Source of the DNA: Clostridia bacterium
GTDB taxonomy: Bacteria; Bacillota; Clostridia; Oscillospirales; Acutalibacteraceae
NCBI GenBank assembly: GCA_900767025.1
Contig: CAAFXS010000042.1
Span: forward strand, 1 to 45,131
Length of the DNA: 45,131 nt
Reading direction: 5' to 3'
Below the pieces are notes generated by a model. The model saw nothing but the letters and a program-made list of their open reading frames with translations. It had not been told where the DNA came from and did not search any database. Both the position numbers and the translations under genes were made by a program. Position 1 is the stretch's first letter; every line of letters begins with the position of its first letter. Positions 32,068 to 38,040 of the stretch are shown here, piece after piece.

Positions 32068-32811
32068 TTATAAAACGGGTATATGCATACCGCCGCCGCA
32101 CTCAATAACCGTTCCTGTTGCGTAGTCAAGTCCGCCGGATAAAACAGAAAGCACCGCTCCCGCATAATCCGATACATTCCCTATTCTGCCTTGTGGGATT
32201 TTTCCCTCCTCTGCCAAAGCATTGTACTTTTCCTTAACAGAAGAAATCATATCCGTATCAATTATACCCGGTCTTATCTCAAAAACCTTAATATTATCGG
32301 GTGCTAATCTGACGGCAAAAAGCTTTGTTATCATTCTTATTCCTGCCTTTGAAACACAGTATTCTCCACGATTGATAGATACTGTGTCGGCACTTATAGA
32401 TCCTGTGTTAATTATGTAACCGTTTCCCTGATTTTGCATTATTTTCGCCACAGCCTGAGTCATAAAATATGTACCCTTTAAATTAATATCCATAACATAA
32501 TCAAAATCGTTTTCGGTTATATCAAGCATATCCTTTCTTTCAAGAGGTGCAACACCTGCGTTATTTATCAGCACATCAACGGTGCCGAATTTTTCAAGAG
32601 TTTTAGTAATAATTTTATCTCTGTCTGCCTCAAGGCTGATATCGGCAGAAACAAACAAAGCGGTATCGGGGTGGGCTTTAACAAAATACTCAACATTATC
32701 ATTGCTGTGCCTTGCACAAAGCACAACATTATATCCGCTTTTTTCAAGCTCCTTTGCGGCTTCAAAGCCCATACCCTTTGCCGAGCCTGTTATAATCGCT
32801 GTTTTTTTCAT
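32068..32811 (-). CDS. Short-chain dehydrogenase/reductase (SDR)
   Basis: 247 residues of the classical SDR family: TGSAKGMGFEA (TGxxxGxG), NNAGVAPL (NNAG), INTGSISADT (active Ser region), YCVSKAG (YxxxK) and IRPGIIDTDM. It oxidises or reduces an alcohol or ketone, often on sugars or steroids, with NAD(P). ATG 32811 follows GGAGA and lies one base past the stop of the OYE-type gene, so they are coupled. The longer open frame starts inside that gene and lacks a ribosome-binding site. Confidence 0.88.
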   Translation of the reverse strand: MKKTAIITGSAKGMGFEAAKELEKSGYNVVLCARHSNDNVEYFVKAHPDTALFVSADISLEADRDKIITKTLEKFGTVDVLINNAGVAPLERKDMLDITENDFDYVMDINLKGTYFMTQAVAKIMQNQGNGYIINTGSISADTVSINRGEYCVSKAGIRMITKLFAVRLAPDNIKVFEIRPGIIDTDMISSVKEKYNALAEEGKIPQGRIGNVSDYAGAVLSVLSGGLDYATGTVIECGGGMHIPVL

Positions 32812-32812
32812 A

Positions 32813-34024
32813 TCAGTTCTCCATATATTTTTTGAATAAAGGTAAATATATTTTTTTATCACGAACAGGACAGCCTGCAACACCGCCTGCTCGCATCATT
32901 TTACTGCAATTGCCACATTTGATACAGAGCTTGCTTTCATCAAGTTTACCGTTTTCAAGAAAATCACGGTAAAAGCTTGGATAAGCAAAGGTCATTCGTC
33001 CAAAGCCTGCAAGGGAGCAATCGCCGTTTTCAAGACAATTTTCCGCAAAGGCTATTGCATCTGCACCGTTATAGGATAAAGCCGACATAACAAGCTTTAA
33101 TTTAGGGAATTTCTTTTGTAATTCTCCTGTTATTTTAACAACTCGCTGAACTCCGACATCTCCCTTTTCAGGACCGTTGATGTACGGACGGTTGATATGG
33201 GGGATTAGATACGGATTTCCTATTGTAATATTAACAAGCTCTATATTCCTTTTTTCAAGCTCCGAAAGTATTTTCTCTGTTTCGGTTAAATCAATATCCG
33301 CCTTTTCACTTGTACCGAAGCCGTAGGGATAAGGAAATCCGTCATAAGCGCTGAGCCTTGTTGTAACAATCATATCATCGGACACGGCATTTTTAACTGC
33401 GTCAATGCAATTAAAATAAAGCCTTGTTCTGTTTTCAAAGGAGCCGCCGTATTTGCCCTTTCTTTCATAAGCACTTAAAAATTCGTTCATCAAATATCCG
33501 TGGCAGCATTTAACATCAACACCGTCAAAGCCTGCCCTTTGGGCAAGGCGTGCCGTTTTTGCGTACATTTTAGGCAACTCGTCGGACTCCTCATCACTGA
33601 TAATATGATAAGGTAAATCCCCCTTGTCCTTTTCAAAAAGCTCATTTCTGTATGCAATAATCGGCTGAGGTGTGCCGTTTGGCTTACTGTATCTTCCGCT
33701 GTGAGTTGCCTGCAAAATAATCAGAGGTGCGTATCCGAATTTTTCAAAAGAGGCTTTGCGAATGTTATCTAAAAGAGCCTTGTATGTATCAACATTTTCA
33801 TCGGTTAAAAACAACTGCCTTGGATTTGCTCTGCCCTTTTGACAAACTGCCGTTGCCTCAAACCAAATTATACCTGCACCGCTATCGGCAAAGCGCATAT
33901 ATCGTCTTTCGGTCAGCTCACCGATATTTCCCTCTGCCGTGCCGTCACAGCCCTCCATTGGCTGAAATACAACACGGTTATTTACGGCTTTACCGTTAAT
34001 CACTGATTTTTCATTTATAATCAT
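32813..34024 (-). CDS. Old yellow enzyme-type NADH:flavin oxidoreductase with C-terminal Cys cluster
   Basis: 403 residues, an FMN-binding TIM barrel (ILQATHSGRYS; GFDGVDVKCCHGYLMNEFLSAYERKGKYGGSFENRTR; the phosphate-binding region SLAGFGRMTFAYP). The C-terminus has CIKCGNCSKMMRAGGVAGC, a C-x2-C-x2-C-x11-C cluster resembling the [4Fe-4S] site of 2,4-dienoyl-CoA-reductase relatives. It lacks their second FAD/NAD domain, so electrons must come from another protein. It reduces activated C=C bonds. First gene of the nine-gene operon; ATG 34024 has AAGGTG upstream, and a promoter lies at 34056-34083. Confidence 0.85.
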   Translation of the reverse strand: MIINEKSVINGKAVNNRVVFQPMEGCDGTAEGNIGELTERRYMRFADSGAGIIWFEATAVCQKGRANPRQLFLTDENVDTYKALLDNIRKASFEKFGYAPLIILQATHSGRYSKPNGTPQPIIAYRNELFEKDKGDLPYHIISDEESDELPKMYAKTARLAQRAGFDGVDVKCCHGYLMNEFLSAYERKGKYGGSFENRTRLYFNCIDAVKNAVSDDMIVTTRLSAYDGFPYPYGFGTSEKADIDLTETEKILSELEKRNIELVNITIGNPYLIPHINRPYINGPEKGDVGVQRVVKITGELQKKFPKLKLVMSALSYNGADAIAFAENCLENGDCSLAGFGRMTFAYPSFYRDFLENGKLDESKLCIKCGNCSKMMRAGGVAGCPVRDKKIYLPLFKKYMEN

Positions 34025-34055
34025 AATACCACACCTTAATATTATTCTCAATTTA

Positions 34056-34083
34056 ATAATACAGTATTTTTTGCCTAATTCAA
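34056..34083 (-). promoter_or_regulatory. Promoter of the glycan operon, TTGAAT-N16-TATTAT
   Basis: On the minus strand TTGAAT (34083-34078) is 16 bases from TATTAT (34061-34056), 32 bases before the OYE-type start codon. It lies in the divergent region with the AraC gene, which is the likely regulator. Confidence 0.6.
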
Positions 34084-34125
34084 TATCTTTTTCTGCTGTT
34101 TTATATGCATTTTTTGATATTTTGA

Positions 34126-34154
34126 TTGAAAAGTTCGTATATCGGTGATATATT
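34126..34154 (+). promoter_or_regulatory. Promoter of the AraC gene, TTGAAA-N17-TATATT
   Basis: TTGAAA (34126-34131) and TATATT (34149-34154) are spaced by 17 bases. The -10 ends only six bases before ATG 34161, so a transcript from it would start at or next to the start codon (leaderless). Confidence 0.5.
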
Positions 34155-34160
34155 TAAGTT

Positions 34161-34961
34161 ATGGACACTTTAATTAACACATTTGAGAAAAAAACAAAAA
34201 AAGAAAACACAGATTTATCATCACTTCATTTTCACAACGGATACGAGCTGATTTTTGTAACAAAGGGCGAGGTTAATATTGATATTGACTGTATACCCCA
34301 CAAAGCAAAAGCACCTGCAATTATACTGCTCAACCCCTTTGAACAGCATAAAATTACAGGCGCAAGTGAAGATTATGAGCGAACTGTGCTTGTTTTAAAT
34401 CCGGATTTGCTTGAGCAAAATATTTCTCCAAGGTTGATTGCTATGCTTAAATGCAGACCCCGGGGCTTTTCACATATCATCAATCCAATTGAAAAGAATT
34501 TTGAAAGTATCAGTGCAATACTTAATATAATTTCATCAGAATTGAATTCCCAAAATTTGTTTGAAGGTCAGTATTTGCTTAACTGCGTTTATAATCTGCT
34601 TATAATAATGTATAGGACTCAAAGCAACTGTCAGGAATTTTCGTCTGCTATGATGAAAATACAGGCATTTATTGACGAAAATTATGCTCAAATAGAAAGC
34701 ATAGGAGATATAGCAGAAAAATTCTGCATATCCCTGCCGCATCTGTCAAGGTCTTTTAAGGATTATTCGGGATATTCTCCTGCCCAATATCTTAAAAACA
34801 CAAGGCTTTACCATGCACAACAGCTTTTGATTTATTCCGATTACCGAATTAACGAAATCAGTAATATGGTAGGGTTTAGAGAAACAAATAATTTTATCAA
34901 GCAATTCAAAAACAAATTCGGTATATCCCCACGACAATTCAAAAATAACAATTTAAAATGA
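34161..34961 (+). CDS. AraC family transcriptional regulator of the glycan operon
   Basis: 266 residues. The N-terminal cupin-like sensor (SSLHFHNGYELIFVTKGEVNIDID; LLNPFEQHKITG) would bind a sugar. The C-terminal 100 residues form the double helix-turn-helix of AraC: IQAFIDENYAQIESIGDIAEKFCISLPHLSRSFKDYSGYSPAQYL, then INEISNMVGFRETNNFIKQFKNKFGISPRQFK. It is divergent from the nine-gene operon with 136 bases between start codons, so it probably activates that operon in response to a sugar intermediate. No ribosome-binding site is visible before ATG 34161 (TTTAAGTT). Confidence 0.9.
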   Translation: MDTLINTFEKKTKKENTDLSSLHFHNGYELIFVTKGEVNIDIDCIPHKAKAPAIILLNPFEQHKITGASEDYERTVLVLNPDLLEQNISPRLIAMLKCRPRGFSHIINPIEKNFESISAILNIISSELNSQNLFEGQYLLNCVYNLLIIMYRTQSNCQEFSSAMMKIQAFIDENYAQIESIGDIAEKFCISLPHLSRSFKDYSGYSPAQYLKNTRLYHAQQLLIYSDYRINEISNMVGFRETNNFIKQFKNKFGISPRQFKNNNLK

Positions 34962-34990
34962 TATATCAAAGCTCCCTTGTGATACTGATA

Positions 34991-35510
34991 TGCACCCCAA
35001 AAGTTAGACACTTTTGGAGGTGCATATTTTTTATGGGAAAGAAAGGAAATAAACAAAAGAAATATAGTGCAGAATTTAAAATATCTGTTATACTAGATAT
35101 GCGAGAACACCATTTGGGATATAATGAAACAGTACGAAAGTATTGGACGGATGGCAAAGGCAATGAAGCCAATTACAAAAACCAAATAAAGAAGTGGGAA
35201 CGCATATATCTAGAAGAAGGAGCCGAAGGTCTAATGAAAGAAAGACGAGGCATAAGCAGCAAAGGACGCCCACAAAAGCTTGATAAGAAAACAGAAGAAG
35301 ATTTGATTGCAGAAAATCAACGCTTAAGAATGGAGATAGAATATTTAAAAAAACTGAGTGCCTTAGTTCTTGCGGAAGAGCAAGAGAAAGACAAAAAGCA
35401 ATAATCATCTCTGAACTAAGGCAAAAGTATCCGCTAAAAGATTTGTTAGAATTATCAGGAATAGCAAGAAGTACGTATTACTATCATATCAAGACATATT
35501 CCTGTAAGAT
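34991..35510 (+). mobile_element. Truncated IS3-family (IS150-like) insertion sequence
   Basis: The left end TGCACCCCAAAAGTTAGACA is typical of IS150-like ends, followed by its inverted copy (CTTTTGGAGGTGCA), which also provides the ribosome-binding site. OrfA is complete; OrfB stops being IS-like after about 30 codons, where recombinase sequence begins near 35505. The right end of the IS is missing. It was inserted 30 bases after the AraC gene. Confidence 0.82.
35033..35404 (+). CDS. IS3-family transposase OrfA (helix-turn-helix protein)
   Basis: 123 residues: KYSAEFKISVILDMREHHLGYNETVRKYW is the HTH domain, followed by WERIYLEEGAEGLMKERRG and a leucine-zipper-like coiled coil (EEDLIAENQRLRMEIEYLKKLSALV). 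In IS3 elements OrfA binds the terminal repeats and fuses to OrfB by a -1 frameshift; an A-rich slippery stretch (ACAAAAAGC) is present near the stop at 35402-35404. With OrfB broken, the element cannot move by itself. The start ATG 35033 follows GGAGGTG at 35015-35021, with a rather long spacing of 11 bases. Confidence 0.85.
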   Translation: MGKKGNKQKKYSAEFKISVILDMREHHLGYNETVRKYWTDGKGNEANYKNQIKKWERIYLEEGAEGLMKERRGISSKGRPQKLDKKTEEDLIAENQRLRMEIEYLKKLSALVLAEEQEKDKKQ

Positions 35511-36129
35511 TCGAAAATGGAAAGATAAGCCTGACAGAATCGAGTATGTCTGCAATAGCTATCATAGATACGGCAAAGAGCATTGTTCACCTCACAGAAT
35601 AAATGAAACCGTACTTGATAAAATAATATATTCCGAATTGTTGAATATTAGAAATCAGGCACTGGAAAACTTCAAGCAAATTGATGCAAAGTTAAATCTT
35701 TGGAAGCAAAATAAAAGCCTTGCTCAAAACAACATTGAACAGCTTAACAAAGAATTATCTCAAAGAAAATTAGACCAACAGGAAATCCTGCTTGAACGAT
35801 TGAGAGATAAAGACAGGGCAGATATTTATACCCAAATGCTTGAAAAGTGCGAAAGTGATATTGAATCATTATCAAAGAGAATTGCTGAACTTGAAGATAT
35901 GGATGCAACAATAAATAAGCGTAAGGCAGAAATATCAAGCAGTATTGAAATATTCAATAAAATTGTTGATGAGTGTATAATATCCGATTCGGATTTAAGA
36001 ATGCTAATTGATAAGATTGAAATATCGAAAAAAGATAACAAGCTTGATATTAAGATTACACTTAATGGAAAATTCAAAGAACATAGCTTGAATTACAATG
36101 AATTAGAAACACTCAATTTAGTATCTTGA
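35405..36129 (+). pseudogene. Chimera: IS3 OrfB N-terminus fused to the C-terminal half of a large serine recombinase
   Basis: The frame opens with ISELRQKYPLKDLLELSGIA-RSTYYYHIKTYS, the start of an IS150-like OrfB (first possible start TTG 35443). From about 35505 it becomes KIRKWKDKPDRIEYVCNSYHRYGKEHCSPHRINE, the second half of a recombinase zinc-ribbon (YxC...GKxxCxxHxI). A long coiled coil follows (residues to about 160: FKQIDAKLNLWKQNKSLAQ..., ELSQRKLDQQEILLERLRDK), then DECIISDSDLRMLIDKIEIS and the typical beta-end. The catalytic resolvase domain with its Ser, and the DDE domain of OrfB, are both absent. The join is in frame, giving an open 229-codon ORF. It lies right at the island edge, eight bases before the flanking repeat region. 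Confidence 0.78.
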
Positions 36130-36134
36130 TAAAG

Positions 36135-36183
36135 CAAAAAGCAAGCCGTAAAAAGCTTGCTTTTTGTGGTGCAGGTAACAGGA
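36135..36183. repeat. Right copy of the island-flanking direct repeat
   Basis: It matches 22020-22067 apart from one inserted G. It consists of the terminator AAAAAGCAAG-CCGTAAAAAG-CTTGCTTTTT and the last 17 bases of a tRNA-Leu (minus orientation). It begins six bases after the stop of the recombinase chimera. Confidence 0.8.
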
Positions 36184-36329
36184 TTTGCCGTCTGCTACGG
36201 CTTCGCCTTGCATACTTTTGGCTCGGCGACCGTTGCTACGCAACAGTACCCGCCTCACCGCTCTTCGCTAAAAACAGTTCACCGGACTGTTTTATTAACG
36301 CTCAGACCTTCACAGGTTCAAGTCCTGCA
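36184..36329 (-). repeat. Antisense T-arm plus hairpin element (copy 2, tRNA-Leu)
   Basis: Read on the minus strand after the tRNA-Leu terminator: GCAGGACTTGAACCTG (the reverse complement of the T-arm of the neighbouring tRNA-Leu, at about 36314-36329), an 18-base spacer, and the hairpin AAAACAGTCC-GGT-GAACTGTTTT (36271-36293). About 85 bases of GC-richer sequence with short inverted repeats follow (GTTGCGTAGCAACGG; GCCGTAGCAGACGGC), joining the truncated tRNA-Leu 3' end. The order is the same as at the tRNA-Trp locus (6729-6801). No gene is seen in this stretch. Confidence 0.55.
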
Positions 36330-36335
36330 TAATAT

Positions 36336-36372
36336 GAAAAAACAGCACATACCCTGAAAGGTGTGTGCTGTT
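36336..36372 (-). terminator. Terminator of tRNA-Leu
   Basis: On the minus strand AACAGCACACACC-TTTCAGG-GTATGTGCTGTT forms a strong stem followed by TTTT, directly after the tRNA 3' end. Confidence 0.87.
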
Positions 36373-36457
36373 TGGTGCAGGTAACAGGACTTGAACCTGC
36401 AAGGATCGCTCCACTAGATCCTAAATCTAGCGTGTTTGCCAATTTCACCATACCTGC
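36373..36457 (-). tRNA. tRNA-Leu (anticodon TAG)
   Basis: An 85-base class II cloverleaf with encoded CCA. The acceptor GCAGGTA pairs with TACCTGC, the anticodon stem CTAGA/TCTAG encloses TTTAGGA (anticodon TAG), and there is a long variable arm (TGGAGCGATCCTT region) and T-loop TTCAAGT. Its 3' 29 bases also occur in the fragment at 22051 and its 3' 17 bases at 36167-36183. Confidence 0.95.
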
Positions 36458-36468
36458 ATTGCCTGTAT

Positions 36469-36497
36469 ATATTAACACTTATACGCTGATTTTTCAA
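36469..36497 (-). promoter_or_regulatory. Promoter of tRNA-Leu, TTGAAA-N17-TAATAT
   Basis: On the minus strand TTGAAA (36497-36492) is 17 bases from TAATAT (36474-36469). The tRNA begins 12 bases after the -10. Confidence 0.8.
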
Positions 36498-36572
36498 GCC
36501 TTCTCACAAAACTTTTAAAAAATCATACTATGTAATAGGTTGTTAGAACCAATAAATGAAAGAAGATATGTT

Positions 36573-36767
36573 ATGTCTTGCTCATACAAAGACCTCAGAA
36601 ATCTTGAAACAACAGTTCACACCGCTGATACAGGCAGATGCTGTAAAAGAGATGATTGTGATGTTGTAATCCAGATTTTTGACAGCTCTGTTAACTTCTG
36701 CTGCCGTCGTAAGCATCATTGTGACTCCGTTACCTTTGATACCGACGAGGAGCAGGCCGAAGAATAA
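36573..36767 (+). CDS. Small Cys-rich, acidic-ended protein (hypothetical)
   Basis: 64 residues from ATG 36573, with codon use like that of neighbouring genes. The Cys pattern is C3, a CC pair near residue 24, C29, a CC pair near 44 and C51 (GRCCKRDDCD; NFCCRRKHHC); the end is DTDEEQAEE. It could bind a metal or be a structural or spore-associated small protein; no family is recognised. The ribosome-binding site is weak (AAAGAAG), and the -10-like TACTAT at 36526-36531 has only a poor -35. The minus strand is also open here, but without a plausible start. It is convergent with the LRR gene. Confidence 0.45.
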   Translation: MSCSYKDLRNLETTVHTADTGRCCKRDDCDVVIQIFDSSVNFCCRRKHHCDSVTFDTDEEQAEE

Positions 36768-36802
36768 TAAAAAAGCTATAATCACAAGGAGTGGTTATAG
36801 CC
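36766..36802 (-). terminator. Terminator of the MFS-LRR operon
   Basis: On the minus strand GCTATAACCAC-TCCTT-GTGATTATAGC (11-bp stem with one G-T pair) is followed by TTTTTTATTATT, just past the LRR stop codon at 36811. Confidence 0.85.
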
Positions 36803-36810
36803 TTACTTAT

Positions 36811-38040
36811 CTATTCTCTTTCGGCACCGTAGTTTACATCAACGGATTTCTTAAAGAGCTTGTAATCATACTGGGGACGCCATTGATCGCCCGTTTCAAC
36901 AGAGGAAAATTCCTCCTCGGTTGCACCCGTGCTGATTTGTGTGATGCCTTTAAGCTCATCGTTTTCCTCATAAACCGCATCCCAGAAAGCGTGATGACCG
37001 ATATAGGTTACCGATTTCGGTAAATACATATAGGACAAGCCCCTGCAGTAGTAGAAGCAGTCGGAGCCGATGTATTCAAGACCCTCCGGCAGTGAGCTGT
37101 AAACACTTTTCATACTGTCAATAGCTTTGTAGGTAACATCTGTTATCTGCTCATCAGTGGTGTAGCTGTATACATTAAGCAAAACTGTATTTTTGAAAAC
37201 AGCCATTGATTCCATTGTCTTAACGCCCTCGGGAATGTAGAGGTCGGTAATATTGGAATAAGCAAATGCAAGCTGACCTATTTTTGTAACCGTTGAGGGA
37301 ATAACATATGTCCTAATCTGCCTGTTGTATTCGGCAAGGAATGCCTCGTCATATCTTTCGGTTACGCCCCAAAGCTCCTCCATAGGCTGACCCTGGTCGT
37401 CGAGAAGATTATCATAGCCCAGCTTTGCTCTCAGGTACTTATCGTGGTCGTTGGGATAGAAGACAACCTCTGTCAAATCCTTGTTGTAAATAACACCGTC
37501 AAGGTCGCAGTAGTAGGGGTTTTCATCGTCAACCCAAACATTTTGAACCCACCAACAGCTGTAAATGGACTTGCCGTCAATTTCCTTAACATCCTTACCG
37601 AAGGAAATTGAATTAAGCGTTTCATCACAGTTAAAGGCGTATTCATTGATAACTGAGATAGGCTTTGATGTATCCTTTTCTCCTGTTTCCAGGTCAACAA
37701 CGTAGTCAATGGTTATATCGGTGATGTTACCGGGATTAGAGAATTTAACAAGCTCATATGTTCCGTCACCTAAATCCTTATACTTGTATGTATCACTGTG
37801 AACTGCACGAACGGAAAGAAAAATTGAACAGCCTATTGCAATTATTAGCACGATTACAACAATTATCTTGTTTCTCGTAGCATTTTTAAAGGGCTTGTTG
37901 ATGTGAGGTGCCTGTAGCCCCTCAATCTGATAGGTCCAAATTTCATCATCAGGGATGTCAAGAGTATAATCATTGGCAGTCTGCTGTTCTTCTTTTGCCT
38001 CCTGCGCAAGAAAATCATCATTCTTATTCTTCTTTTTCAT
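36811..38040 (-). CDS. Membrane-anchored BspA-type leucine-rich-repeat protein
   Basis: 409 residues. An acidic cytoplasmic N-terminus of about 55 residues leads to one membrane helix (KIIVVIVLIIAIGCSIFLSV). The extracytoplasmic part of about 330 residues carries LRR_5/BspA-type repeats: ISVINEYAFNCDETLNSISFGKDVKEI, IRTYVIPSTVTKIGQLAFAYSNITDLYIPEGVKTM, LEYIGSDCFYYCRGLSYMYLPKSVTYIGHHAFW. Such repeats bind proteins or glycans at the surface. ATG 38040 overlaps the carrier gene's TGA (ATGA) with AGGAGG upstream, so translation is coupled. Pairing with a transporter suggests a sensing or docking partner (inference). Confidence 0.8.
   Translation of the reverse strand: MKKKNKNDDFLAQEAKEEQQTANDYTLDIPDDEIWTYQIEGLQAPHINKPFKNATRNKIIVVIVLIIAIGCSIFLSVRAVHSDTYKYKDLGDGTYELVKFSNPGNITDITIDYVVDLETGEKDTSKPISVINEYAFNCDETLNSISFGKDVKEIDGKSIYSCWWVQNVWVDDENPYYCDLDGVIYNKDLTEVVFYPNDHDKYLRAKLGYDNLLDDQGQPMEELWGVTERYDEAFLAEYNRQIRTYVIPSTVTKIGQLAFAYSNITDLYIPEGVKTMESMAVFKNTVLLNVYSYTTDEQITDVTYKAIDSMKSVYSSLPEGLEYIGSDCFYYCRGLSYMYLPKSVTYIGHHAFWDAVYEENDELKGITQISTGATEEEFSSVETGDQWRPQYDYKLFKKSVDVNYGAERE

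Noticed and set aside
22158..34024. Equol-type isoflavone reduction cluster (OYE, SDR, fumarate-reductase-like flavoprotein)
   Set aside because: The enzyme classes are similar, but the OYE-type protein lacks the C-terminal FAD/NAD domain of daidzein reductase and the other genes are glycan-degrading. Kept only as a remote idea.
35500..36129. Serine recombinase as the proven integrase of the tRNA-Leu island
   Set aside because: tRNA 3' ends are mostly used by tyrosine recombinases. The position at the island edge is suggestive, but the remnant may come from another element.
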